From Pseudomonas sp. (lineage in GTDB: Bacteria; Pseudomonadota; Gammaproteobacteria; Pseudomonadales; Pseudomonadaceae), in assembly GCF_030147005.1 (NCBI RefSeq), contig NZ_JASLAW010000156.1, positions 1 to 43,996 of the forward strand: a DNA stretch of 43,996 bases, written 5' to 3'. Positions 32,353-40,127 of the stretch are shown in pieces. Every line of letters begins with the position of its first letter. Within the stretch, counting starts at the first letter, position 1. Position numbers and translations under genes: made by a program. The notes under the pieces were generated by a model. That model saw only the letters and a list, made by a program, of their open reading frames with translations. It did not search any database and was not told the DNA's origin.

Positions 32353-33255
32353 ATGAATTCGATCGACACCCTTATCGCGCTGGCCAACCTGCGCGGCAGT
32401 CTGGATTTGCGTTGCCAGTTCCAGGGTGACTGGGCGCTGGACCATGCGCCGGAAAACCTCGGCGTGGCGCCTTATCACATCGTGCTTAGCGGCACTTGCC
32501 GCGCCGAGCTGTCGGGCGGGCAGCAGGTGACATTGGAGGAGGGCGATATCCTGCTGATGCCCGGTGGCGGGACTCATCTGCTGCGCAGCCAGGGCGCGCG
32601 GATTCGGCCGATGCAGCCACGGGTCATCGAGGGCGGTGTGTTGACGGTGCATCGCCTGGGCGGCGACCAGCCGGACCTGGACATGCTGTGCGGCAGCTTT
32701 CATTACAACCGCCAGTCGTTGTTGTTCGGTGCCTTGCCGGATTACCTGGTGGTGTCCAGTCGACAGTGGCAGGGCGACGGGCAACTGGCGGCGTTGATCG
32801 CCCTGCTGCGCAGTGAAGCGGACGGCCAGCGACTGGGCGCCCGTTCGTTTATCGATGCACTCTCCTCGGCCCTGTTCACCTTGATCCTGCGCACCTGGTT
32901 GAACGACCAGGCGCCGGTGGCCGGGACCTTCGCCTTGCTCGCCGACAAGCGCTTGAGCAACGCCTGGCAAGCCATGCTGGCCGAGCCGGGGCATGAATGG
33001 ACCATCGACAGCCTGGCCTTGGCTGCCAACATGTCGCGCGCGACCTTTATGCGGGCGTTCGTCAAAGTGGCGGGGGTGTCGCCGTGGGTACTGTTGACCC
33101 AGTTGCGCATGGAGTTGGCGTTCAACCTGCTGCGCCAGTCCCGCCTGAGCCTGATCGACATCGCCGCCCGGGTGGGCTACCAATCCCAGGCGGCGTTCAG
33201 CAAGAAATTCAAGGACACCTACGGCGAAGCGCCGGGGCGACTGCGGGCGCGGTAG
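32353..33255 (+). CDS. AraC family regulator with N-terminal cupin
   Basis: A 300-residue regulator of the AraC_binding_2/Cupin_6 class. The N-terminal cupin (about 10-170) includes GVAPYHIVLSGTCRAEL and EEGDILLMPGGGTHLL. The C-terminal HTH (about 200-300) includes WTIDSLALAANMSRATFMRAF and LIDIAARVGYQSQAAFSKKF. It is divergent from the AhpD-like gene (100-base gap), the usual arrangement for autoregulated control of a redox enzyme. The effector is unknown. Confidence 0.9.
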   Translation: MNSIDTLIALANLRGSLDLRCQFQGDWALDHAPENLGVAPYHIVLSGTCRAELSGGQQVTLEEGDILLMPGGGTHLLRSQGARIRPMQPRVIEGGVLTVHRLGGDQPDLDMLCGSFHYNRQSLLFGALPDYLVVSSRQWQGDGQLAALIALLRSEADGQRLGARSFIDALSSALFTLILRTWLNDQAPVAGTFALLADKRLSNAWQAMLAEPGHEWTIDSLALAANMSRATFMRAFVKVAGVSPWVLLTQLRMELAFNLLRQSRLSLIDIAARVGYQSQAAFSKKFKDTYGEAPGRLRAR

Positions 33256-33261
33256 CCGCCT

Positions 33262-33286
33262 GCCCAACATCTTTCAAGATGTGGGC
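33262..33286. terminator. Hairpin between convergent AraC and acylase genes
   Basis: GCCC plus ACATCTT (67-73 of the 33200s) pairs with AAGATGT plus GGGC, loop TC, with one bulged A. It separates the convergent ends; no U tract. Confidence 0.6.
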
Positions 33287-33296
33287 GTGGCCGAAT

Positions 33297-35651
33297 CTAT
33301 CTCGCAGGCAACAGCTTGAGGGTGCCACGGGTATTGGCTGTGATTTCCTCCTCACTGAAATGCGCCTGCTCGTATCTGCCTTCGATATAGCTTTGCGCCT
33401 GATCGCTGTAGTGCCGGTCAAACGGCACGCCGCTCTGGCCCACCGGGTTGATGGTCAAGGCATGGGCCGCGTCGGCGAAGTCGATCAGGCGACGGGTCGA
33501 AGGGCCGTAGGTCACCGGCCAGGGCGCCGGGCCGATCATGGCGGTCTGGTTGTTCGGCACTTCGTGGCTGCCCGGCGCCGCGAAGGGGCCGACATTGAAT
33601 AGCCTGTCCAGCGGCTTCTGCATGCCCAGCGGGTGGCCGTGGGTCAGGGTGTGCGCTTTGCCCCACTGCCACTGCGACGGGTCATCGCCGAAGGTGGCTT
33701 TCAGGTGCGCCAGGCTGTCGTCCCAGGCCAGCTTGACGGTGTCGGCTCGCGTGCCGTTCCACCACGGCGAATCCGGCGCGGCGGCCAGGCGTGGCAGTGC
33801 AGCGTCGATCACGCGAGTGCTGAGCAGGGTCTTGAACATGGCGTCGCCCAGTTTCGGGTGGAAGGTCGCGTCGGCCAGGTTGAACAGCAGCTGGTTGAAC
33901 AGGGTGGCGCTGGTGGAGTCCAGCGGGTAATCGCCTTTCCAGCTTGCCAACTGTTCCACCAGCTTCAACTGCGCCGGGTCTGTGACCACCTCACGCAACA
34001 CCGGCAACAGCGGCGCCAGCAGGCGCGGGCCAAAGGCGGTGATAGTGCCCAGTTGCAGGGCCTGGCTGTTGTTCACATCCCACTTCACGCGGTTGTCGCT
34101 CAATTGCGCATTCAACTGCTGGCCACGGTCGGCCAGGTTGTAATAACCGGGGATTTCCATGCCGGTGGGCGATGCCGGCTGGGCATTGGCGGAGACCACA
34201 TAGCCGCGCGCCGGGTTTTCTTCGTGGGGGTTGGCGCTGAACGGGTAGAAGCCGAGCTTGTCGGCCTGGGCGGTACTGCCATCGAGGATGAATGCCGGGT
34301 TGACGCCGGCCGGGCGTATCGGCAATTGCGCCGCCGCCCACCAGCCGATATCGCCCTTGGCATTGGCCCACACGATATTCAGGCCCGGCGCCGACACCTT
34401 GGCCGCCGCAGCACGGGCCTTGGCCAGGGAGTCGGCACGGTTGAGCTGGTAGAAACCCTCGAGGATCGGGTTTTCGGTGTCCAAAAAGGCCCACCACATG
34501 GCAATCGGCGTGGTGCCGGCGTTTTCACCGAGCACGTCATTGACGATCGGGCCGTGGGGCGACCGGCGCAGGGTGAGCGTGACCGGGGCCTGGCCCTTGA
34601 CCTGGATTTGCTGTTCGCTGCTGCTCATATCAACCCACTGGCCGTGATACCAGACCTGGTTGGGGTTGGCCGGGTTGACCTTTTCGGCGATCAGGTCGAG
34701 GTCGTCGTTCTGGAACATGGTCAGGCTCCAGCCGAAATCCAGGTTGTGCCCCAGGAATGCCACCGGCACCAGCGCGTTGTGGTAGCCATACAACTCAAAG
34801 CCAGGCGCTGACAGCTGCGCCTCGTACCACACCGACGGCACCGAGAAACGGATATGGGGGTCGCCCGCCAGCAATGGCTTGCCGCTGCGGGTGCGACTGC
34901 CACTGACGGCCCAGGCATTGCTGCCTTCCAATTGCGGCAAGCCGTTGTCCGCCAGGGCTTGTTCGCTCAGGCCGGCGAGGGCGCCGAGGGTCTTCCAGTC
35001 GCCGGCCGCCAGGTTAAGCGCGCCTTTGGAGTGCCAATCAAGGTCGAACACCTTGAGGTAGTCGCCGCCCAATTGGTCGCGTATGTAAGTCAGCACCGGT
35101 TCGGTACGAAAGGCTGCGGCGAAGCTGTAGGCCATATACCCGGCGACGCTGATGGAGTCCTCGGCGGTGAACGGGCGCTTGGGGATGTCCAGCACATCGA
35201 ACTCCATCGGGCTGGCGTGGCTGGCCTGATATTGGTTGATGCCGTCCAGATAGGCTTGCAGGGCCTTCCACGAGGCCGAGTCAGGGTTCATATGCTCGAC
35301 ATAGTTCAAGGCGCGCTCGCGAATCCGCAGGCTGCGAAACAGCTTATCGGTCTCCAGCAGCTTGGGCCCCAGCACCTCGGCCAGCTCGCCACGGGCCAGG
35401 CGGCGCATGATTTCCATCTGGAACAGCCGGTCCTGGGCATGCACATAGCCTAAAGCGCGGTACAGGTCGGTCTCGTTCTCGGCGCGGATATGCGGCACGC
35501 CACGGTCGTCGTAGCGCACCGTGACCGAGTCTTGCAGGTGCGCGAGCGTGGCCGTGCCCTGGCGGGTCGGTTGCTTGCTGTAGACGTACCAGCCGGCACC
35601 GAGGGCGACCAGCACCACCAGTGCCACAAGGGCCTGCAAGACACGCTTCAT
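33297..35651 (-). CDS. Penicillin acylase-family Ntn hydrolase (HacB/QuiP-type AHL acylase)
   Basis: A 784-residue periplasmic acylase precursor. A signal anchor (LQALVALVVLVALGAGWYVY) is followed by the alpha chain (DRGVPHIRAENETDLYRALGYVHAQDRLFQMEIMRR), a spacer, and the autocatalytic site LEGSNAWAVSG: cleavage before S244 exposes the N-terminal nucleophile of the beta chain. GDPHIRFSVPSVWYEAQL (about 263-280) is typical. Length and motifs match PvdQ/QuiP/HacB; HacB (PA0305) lies after spuH in P. aeruginosa, supporting HacB, which degrades acyl-homoserine lactone signals. Substrate is inferred. The thioredoxin-like gene lies 27 bases upstream on the same strand. Confidence 0.85.
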   Translation of the reverse strand: MKRVLQALVALVVLVALGAGWYVYSKQPTRQGTATLAHLQDSVTVRYDDRGVPHIRAENETDLYRALGYVHAQDRLFQMEIMRRLARGELAEVLGPKLLETDKLFRSLRIRERALNYVEHMNPDSASWKALQAYLDGINQYQASHASPMEFDVLDIPKRPFTAEDSISVAGYMAYSFAAAFRTEPVLTYIRDQLGGDYLKVFDLDWHSKGALNLAAGDWKTLGALAGLSEQALADNGLPQLEGSNAWAVSGSRTRSGKPLLAGDPHIRFSVPSVWYEAQLSAPGFELYGYHNALVPVAFLGHNLDFGWSLTMFQNDDLDLIAEKVNPANPNQVWYHGQWVDMSSSEQQIQVKGQAPVTLTLRRSPHGPIVNDVLGENAGTTPIAMWWAFLDTENPILEGFYQLNRADSLAKARAAAAKVSAPGLNIVWANAKGDIGWWAAAQLPIRPAGVNPAFILDGSTAQADKLGFYPFSANPHEENPARGYVVSANAQPASPTGMEIPGYYNLADRGQQLNAQLSDNRVKWDVNNSQALQLGTITAFGPRLLAPLLPVLREVVTDPAQLKLVEQLASWKGDYPLDSTSATLFNQLLFNLADATFHPKLGDAMFKTLLSTRVIDAALPRLAAAPDSPWWNGTRADTVKLAWDDSLAHLKATFGDDPSQWQWGKAHTLTHGHPLGMQKPLDRLFNVGPFAAPGSHEVPNNQTAMIGPAPWPVTYGPSTRRLIDFADAAHALTINPVGQSGVPFDRHYSDQAQSYIEGRYEQAHFSEEEITANTRGTLKLLPAR

Positions 35652-35678
35652 CGACTTTCCTCACCCGGAATGGACGGA

Positions 35679-36254
35679 CTACGGTTCCTTAGGCCACGAA
35701 CAATAGCAGCCCACCGCCAGGGTGTGCGTGGCATTCACTTCGCGCCCGGCTTGCAAGGCTTTGAGGATCGGCTCGATAAAGCTGTTGCTGGCATTGCAGG
35801 TCAGCCCTTCGCTGTACGGACCGAAATACGCCAGCTTGCCCGTACGGTCCCAAATGCCCACGGCCGGGCTGGCCGGCACCTGATCGGCGCCGGGCAGGGC
35901 GTTGAGGGTTTTCATCAGGCGCAGGTTGTCCGGCAGGGCACCGTGGCTGCCGGCTTTTTGCAGGGCGTAGAACTCGACACCTTGCGGCGCGTATTGCTCG
36001 ATCAGCTCACCCAGGTGTTGCTGGTTACCGACATTGCACGGGCAGGCCGGGTCCCAGAAGTGCACCAGGCGAATCGGGCCGTGCCCGCTGAGGGCGGCGG
36101 GCAGTTGCAGTGCATCGCCGGAGAATACCGCCGTGTGCTCGCTGAAGGCGCGCAGGTAACGGCCCTGGAACCAGTCATAGGCGGCCCACAGCATGCCGGC
36201 GCAGATAATCAGCACCAGGCTGGCGAACAAGGCAGTGCGGTAGGGCTGTCGCAT
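35679..36254 (-). CDS. Thioredoxin-like membrane-anchored protein (DUF6436-type)
   Basis: A 191-residue protein with an N-terminal transmembrane anchor (TALFASLVLIICAGMLWAAY) and a periplasmic thioredoxin-like fold with VHFWDPACPCNVGNQ (redox-like CPC, not the usual CxxC), and GVEFYALQKAGS. Four cysteines in the later part (SEGLTCNA, VGCYC) may add a metal or disulfide site. It is upstream of the acylase in the same operon and could help fold or protect it. Function is inferred from fold only. Confidence 0.75.
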   Translation of the reverse strand: MRQPYRTALFASLVLIICAGMLWAAYDWFQGRYLRAFSEHTAVFSGDALQLPAALSGHGPIRLVHFWDPACPCNVGNQQHLGELIEQYAPQGVEFYALQKAGSHGALPDNLRLMKTLNALPGADQVPASPAVGIWDRTGKLAYFGPYSEGLTCNASNSFIEPILKALQAGREVNATHTLAVGCYCSWPKEP

Positions 36255-36353
36255 TCAGTTGTATCCTCGCGGGTCGCGTAGCTTGCCATGCTTGTCCTGA
36301 CAGATGAATATCGCAGCTCGATTTTCATCTTCACCGTCAGTCTGGAACCCTTT

Positions 36354-37295
36354 ATGCCCGTCACCTTTGACCCTGATCATCTGCGCGAAAGCTTGCGCCC
36401 CCTGGTGGATGCGCAGCCGCTGTCAGCCGAAGCGAGGGTTTATCAACGTTTCTATGGGCTCGACCTGGGCGCACGCACGGTGCCGGCCGTGAGCCGTCTG
36501 GGGCGCTTGGAGGTGGGCGGGTTCGAGGTGGTGGCCCAGGTGTGGTGGCCGCCTGCGCCCGTGGCGACGATGTTCCTGTTTCACGGCTTCTACGACCATA
36601 TGGGGCTGTACCGCCACGTCGTGGACTGGGCGTTGGACCAGGGCTTCGTGGTGATTGCCTGCGACCTGCCGGGCCATGGCTTGTCCAGCGGCGTGCGCGC
36701 CAGCATCGATGAGTTTGCGGTGTACCAGGACGTGATGCAGGCGTTGTTCGCCGAGGCCAAGGCGTTGCAATTGCCGCAACCCTGGCACTTGTTCGGGCAA
36801 AGCACCGGCGGCGCGATTGTGGTGGACCACCTGCTCAACCACGGCGCCCACAGCCCGGCCCAAGGCAAGACCTTTCTGCTGTCGCCGCTGGTGCGCCCGC
36901 GCGCCTGGGGCTGGTCCCAGTTCAGCTATTACCTGCTGCGCCCGTTCGTCAAAGGCATCGCGCGACGGTTCAGCGATAACTCCAACGACCCGGCATTCAA
37001 ACCCTTTCTCGAAGCCGACCCCCTGCAGCCGCGCCAACTGCCCACCGCCTGGGTAGGCGCCCTGGCGCGCTGGATCAAGCGCATCGAAGCCGCCCCGCGC
37101 AGCCCACGGCGGCCGGTGATCGTACAGGGGGAAGAGGATATGACGGTGGACTGGCAGCATAATTTGCGCGTGCTGCGGGGCAAGTTCGATGAGCCGCAGG
37201 TGCTGATGCTCAAGCGCGGGCGGCACCATCTGGCGAACGAGATTCCGGAGATTCGCGAAGAGTATTTCCGCTACCTGACGGACCATTCGAAATAA
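36354..37295 (+). CDS. Alpha/beta hydrolase (lysophospholipase-like)
   Basis: A 313-residue alpha/beta hydrolase. The oxyanion region FLFHGFYDHMGLYRHVV, the nucleophile elbow GQSTGG and the late histidine in LMLKRGRHHLANE form the triad pattern, with a probable acid at GEEDMTV. It resembles PldB/monoglyceride lipase proteins; substrate unknown. The start at 36354 (MPVTFDPDHL) fits relatives; an upstream in-frame ATG at 36288 would add 22 residues and cannot be excluded, since both have weak Shine-Dalgarno sites. Confidence 0.8.
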   Translation: MPVTFDPDHLRESLRPLVDAQPLSAEARVYQRFYGLDLGARTVPAVSRLGRLEVGGFEVVAQVWWPPAPVATMFLFHGFYDHMGLYRHVVDWALDQGFVVIACDLPGHGLSSGVRASIDEFAVYQDVMQALFAEAKALQLPQPWHLFGQSTGGAIVVDHLLNHGAHSPAQGKTFLLSPLVRPRAWGWSQFSYYLLRPFVKGIARRFSDNSNDPAFKPFLEADPLQPRQLPTAWVGALARWIKRIEAAPRSPRRPVIVQGEEDMTVDWQHNLRVLRGKFDEPQVLMLKRGRHHLANEIPEIREEYFRYLTDHSK

Positions 37296-37313
37296 CGCGA
37301 TCCAAATGTGCAA

Positions 37314-37340
37314 GCTGGCAAGCCAGCCCCGCTTACGGGG
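37314..37340. terminator. Tandem hairpins between convergent hydrolase and DUF2059 genes
   Basis: GCTGGC-AA-GCCAGC (37314-37327) followed by CCCCG-CTTA-CGGGG (37327-37340). They lie just after the hydrolase stop and overlap the stop of the DUF2059 gene. Confidence 0.65.
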
Positions 37341-38085
37341 CCAGGCTTGAGGTGCTTTGGCCGACAGCCAATCCTGCGCGAATGGCGGCGAGCGCCGCCT
37401 GGTAATACGCCTTACCTTCCGGCGATTCGGCAAACGTAGCGAATTCTTCCAGCTCCGGGTCGGACAAGTCCCGGTAGACGTACAACAACGTGTTGTTCAG
37501 GTCTTTATCGATCTGCTGCATCAGCCGCTCACGCTGCCCATTCAGCATGCCCTGGGCCTGGCCGCCGCCCAACAGGCCGGGGATCATCTGGCTCAAGCTG
37601 TCCGCCGCCACACCGGCAATCGCCAAGCTGACTTCGGCGCCGGCTTCACGCGCGGGCAGGGCCTGGGCCAGGTGGCCGATGATCAAGCTGCGGGTGGCGT
37701 CGGCTTGAATTTTCGGCAGGCCCTGAGCGTTTTTCGCCAACTGGTCGCGACGCGTGGCGAGCAACTCGGCGGCGACAATCTTGCGGCCCAGGGGCGATTG
37801 GAAAAACGTAAGGGCCGGTTTCGAGTCCGCCAGGTGCTGGCGCAATTGCGCTTCGGCACGCTGGTCCATGGCCTGGGCCGCGAAGCGTTTGTTGCTGTTA
37901 TCCACCAGCGCCTGGTACACCGCCGGCGGCAAGCTGTTGCGGTAGCGCTGCTGGGCGGCACTGAGGGCGTCATTGAAATGCGCACGTTGTTCGGCCCAGC
38001 CGGCGACCTTGTACAACTGGTCATGGCCGTCTGCCCAGGCGGGCAAAACGCAGAACATCAGCAAGGAAAAAAACAAACGACGCAT
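37333..38085 (-). CDS. DUF2059 periplasmic protein
   Basis: A 250-residue exported protein. Signal peptide MRRLFFSLLMFCVLPAWA, mature start DGHDQLYKVAGWAEQ. The C-terminal block DLSDPELEEFATFAESPEGKAYYQAALAA (about 205-232) is the DUF2059 signature. It is helical throughout. Function unknown. Only tandem hairpins follow it. Confidence 0.85.
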   Translation of the reverse strand: MRRLFFSLLMFCVLPAWADGHDQLYKVAGWAEQRAHFNDALSAAQQRYRNSLPPAVYQALVDNSNKRFAAQAMDQRAEAQLRQHLADSKPALTFFQSPLGRKIVAAELLATRRDQLAKNAQGLPKIQADATRSLIIGHLAQALPAREAGAEVSLAIAGVAADSLSQMIPGLLGGGQAQGMLNGQRERLMQQIDKDLNNTLLYVYRDLSDPELEEFATFAESPEGKAYYQAALAAIRAGLAVGQSTSSLAP

Positions 38086-38216
38086 AAGGACTCCTGTCAG
38101 GCGGCCACTATTGTCCGTGTCGGGCGTAGGATTTGTCGAGAAGTCCTATCAGTCACCTGACTAAAGTGTATTCAGACGCTCGACGGCGCTGTCGGATTAA
38201 CAGGCGTATGGATACT

Positions 38217-38849
38217 ATGCGCGCCATGCAAATACCCCTTGATCACCCACTGCTGCAACGCATTGTCGACGACCTGGCCGAAAAAGGCTGGTCGCAGCAA
38301 AATGCTTTCCTGCCCCAGGCTCTGACCCTGGAGTTGGCGGCCGAGTGCCGTAAACGTGCGGCGGAGGGTGAGCTGGCGCCGGCCGCGGTAGGGCGTGGGC
38401 CGGCCCAGGAAATTCGCGAGGGGATTCGCGGCGACCATATCCAATGGCTGGAAGAGGGCGACGCCGCCGTCTGCGACACCTACATGGCGGTGATGGACAG
38501 CCTGCGCCTGGCAATGAACCGTGGCCTGTTCCTGGGCCTGGAAGATTTCGAAAGCCACTTCGCGATGTACCCGCCGGGGGCGTTCTACCTCAAGCACGTG
38601 GACCGTTTTCGCGACGATGACCGGCGCATGGTCTCGGCCGTGATCTATTTGAACGACGCCTGGCTGCCCGAACATGGCGGCCAGTTGCGCATGTACCTCA
38701 AGGGTGGCATCGAACACGACGTGTTGCCCGCCGGCGGTAGCCTGGTGGTGTTCCTCTCGGGCGAGGTGCCACATGAGGTCCTGCCTGCCACGCGTGAGCG
38801 CCTGTCCCTGACCGGCTGGTTTCGCCGGCGCGGCAACGAGCCGTTTTAA
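38217..38849 (+). CDS. 2OG-Fe(II) oxygenase (prolyl hydroxylase-like)
   Basis: A 210-residue double-stranded beta-helix dioxygenase. The facial triad is HxD in YLKHVDRFRDDDRRMVSAVIYL, with the distal histidine in GEVPHEVLPATRERLSLTGWF and the 2OG-binding Arg after it. This resembles P4Hc-type oxygenases; the hydroxylated target is unknown. The start is uncertain among ATGs at 38208, 38217 and 38226 because no Shine-Dalgarno is clearly spaced; the middle one is given. It is divergent from the DUF2059 gene. Confidence 0.82.
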   Translation: MRAMQIPLDHPLLQRIVDDLAEKGWSQQNAFLPQALTLELAAECRKRAAEGELAPAAVGRGPAQEIREGIRGDHIQWLEEGDAAVCDTYMAVMDSLRLAMNRGLFLGLEDFESHFAMYPPGAFYLKHVDRFRDDDRRMVSAVIYLNDAWLPEHGGQLRMYLKGGIEHDVLPAGGSLVVFLSGEVPHEVLPATRERLSLTGWFRRRGNEPF

Positions 38850-38879
38850 GCAGGCCAAAGAGTCTGGCTGCTGCGGGCA

Positions 38880-39374
38880 TTACTGCGTGTTGGCTACCGG
38901 CGCATCCCCTTCAAACCATTTGCTCTCCAGCGCTTTCAATCGACCATCTGCTTTCACCCGGCCCAGCGCATTGTCGAGGCTGCTCTTGAACGCCGGGTTG
39001 CCTTTCTGGAAGGGAATCGCCAGCTCAGGCGACTCGTGATAAGCCGTGCTGAAATCGAACTGATCCTTAAGCTCGGCAGTCATAGCGATATGGTTAATCG
39101 CCACGTCGTATTTGCCGGTCGCCACGCCAGGCAGCAGGTCGGCATCATCGGTGGTGAGAAACGAGGAGCGTACGTCCATTTCTTTTGCCAGCAATTCGCC
39201 CAGCTCGACTTCAAAGCCGGTGAGTTTGTCGCCTTGCTTGAAGTTGTAAGGCGGGGTGTTGGCATCAAGGGCGATGCGCAGCTCGCCGCGATCGTTGACA
39301 TCGTCGATCAGCTCGGCGTGAGCCCAAGGGCTCAGAAGGGGAAGCAACAGTAACAGGCCAGGCGAAAAGCGCAT
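38880..39374 (-). CDS. Amino acid-binding-protein derivative lacking one lobe
   Basis: A 164-residue secreted protein related to amino acid ABC substrate-binding proteins (SBP_bac_3). Signal peptide ends near AHA, then LIDDVNDRGELRIALDANTPPYNF and LTGFEVELGELLAKEMDV are normal N-lobe sequence up to QFDFSTAYHESPE (about 116). It then jumps straight to LAIPFQKGNPAFKSSLDNALGRVKADG, which in full-length relatives comes some 80-100 residues later, so the second lobe is missing in frame. The start at 39374 is an ATG with AGGAG 5 bases upstream; a GTG at 39380 is within that site. It has no neighbouring permease. See findings. Confidence 0.8.
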   Translation of the reverse strand: MRFSPGLLLLLPLLSPWAHAELIDDVNDRGELRIALDANTPPYNFKQGDKLTGFEVELGELLAKEMDVRSSFLTTDDADLLPGVATGKYDVAINHIAMTAELKDQFDFSTAYHESPELAIPFQKGNPAFKSSLDNALGRVKADGRLKALESKWFEGDAPVANTQ

Positions 39375-39508
39375 GGTCACTCCTAAAGAATTCGAATGTA
39401 CGAGGTGCCGTTGAGCATCGTTTTGCTATGGTGTTGGTTGCCTTGGACCCCAAATTATCGCGAAGTTGTCGTAACCCTACAGAATTCACAGAAAAACTGG
39501 AGAAACGA

Positions 39509-39949
39509 ATGAAAGCCCTTTTGTCCCGTGCAACGATCGCCAGCCTTTTGCTGGGTACCTCAATGTTGGCCAGTGCCGCAGACCTTCCTCGTACGCCCGC
39601 GCCTGAAGGTGCCGAAGTGTTTATCGTCTCGCCGAAGGATGGCGCAACCGTCGATAAAACCTTTACCGTAAAATTCGGCATCAAGAAGCTGGACCTGGAG
39701 CCGATCGACAAGCAAGTGCCTAACGCCGGCCACCACCACCTGCTGGTAGACCGGGACGTGAAATCGCTTGACGCAAATGCCCCTATCCCAGCCGACCCCA
39801 CTTCGATTCACTTCGGCAAGGCGCAAACCGAAACCGAGCTGACCCTGACGCCAGGCGAGCACACCTTGCAACTGGTCGCCGGCGACAACTTGCATCGCCA
39901 GTTCGAGCCTACGATAGCCTCGAAAGTCATCACGGTTAACGTCAAGTAA
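39509..39949 (+). CDS. DUF4399 periplasmic protein
   Basis: A 146-residue exported protein. Signal peptide about 1-23 (SRATIASLLLGTSMLASAA), mature ADLPRTPAPEGAEVFIVSPKDGATV. The GHHHLLVDRD (about 73-82) and ETELTLTPGEHTLQLVAGD blocks are the DUF4399 pattern, an all-beta fold with a His cluster that could bind metal. A GGAGAAACG Shine-Dalgarno lies upstream. A strong terminator follows. Confidence 0.85.
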   Translation: MKALLSRATIASLLLGTSMLASAADLPRTPAPEGAEVFIVSPKDGATVDKTFTVKFGIKKLDLEPIDKQVPNAGHHHLLVDRDVKSLDANAPIPADPTSIHFGKAQTETELTLTPGEHTLQLVAGDNLHRQFEPTIASKVITVNVK

Positions 39950-39963
39950 AGATGTGTGCAGAC

Positions 39964-40002
39964 AAAAAAATGGGAGACCCCTGCGGGTCTCCCATTTTTT
40001 TT
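39964..40002 (+). terminator. Rho-independent terminator (bidirectional)
   Basis: An A tract, then TGGGAGACCC-CTGC-GGGTCTCCCA and eight T. It terminates the DUF4399 gene and its A tract makes it usable from the other side. Confidence 0.92.
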
Positions 40003-40011
40003 GGTGATCAT

Positions 40012-40113
40012 CTGTAGGAGCGAGCTTGCTCGCGAAGAACGTCAGCGATAACGCGTTTATCCGGATTGAACGCGGCGTCCTCGGGCCTTTCGCGAGCAAG
40101 CTCGCTCTTACAG
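40012..40113. repeat. REP pair palindrome before serA end
   Basis: CTGTAGGAGCGAGCTTGCTC-type left arm (from 40012) and complementary right arm ending CTCGCTCTTACAG (40113). Core sequence differs from the GAGCGGGC type: it is the GAGCGAGC variant. Confidence 0.85.
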
Positions 40114-40127
40114 TTCGCCCGGAGTTC

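Noticed and set aside
32254..33270. Long N-terminal extension of the AhpD-like frame
   Set aside because: It runs antisense through the AraC gene; the CAGGAG site and family length put the start at 32253.
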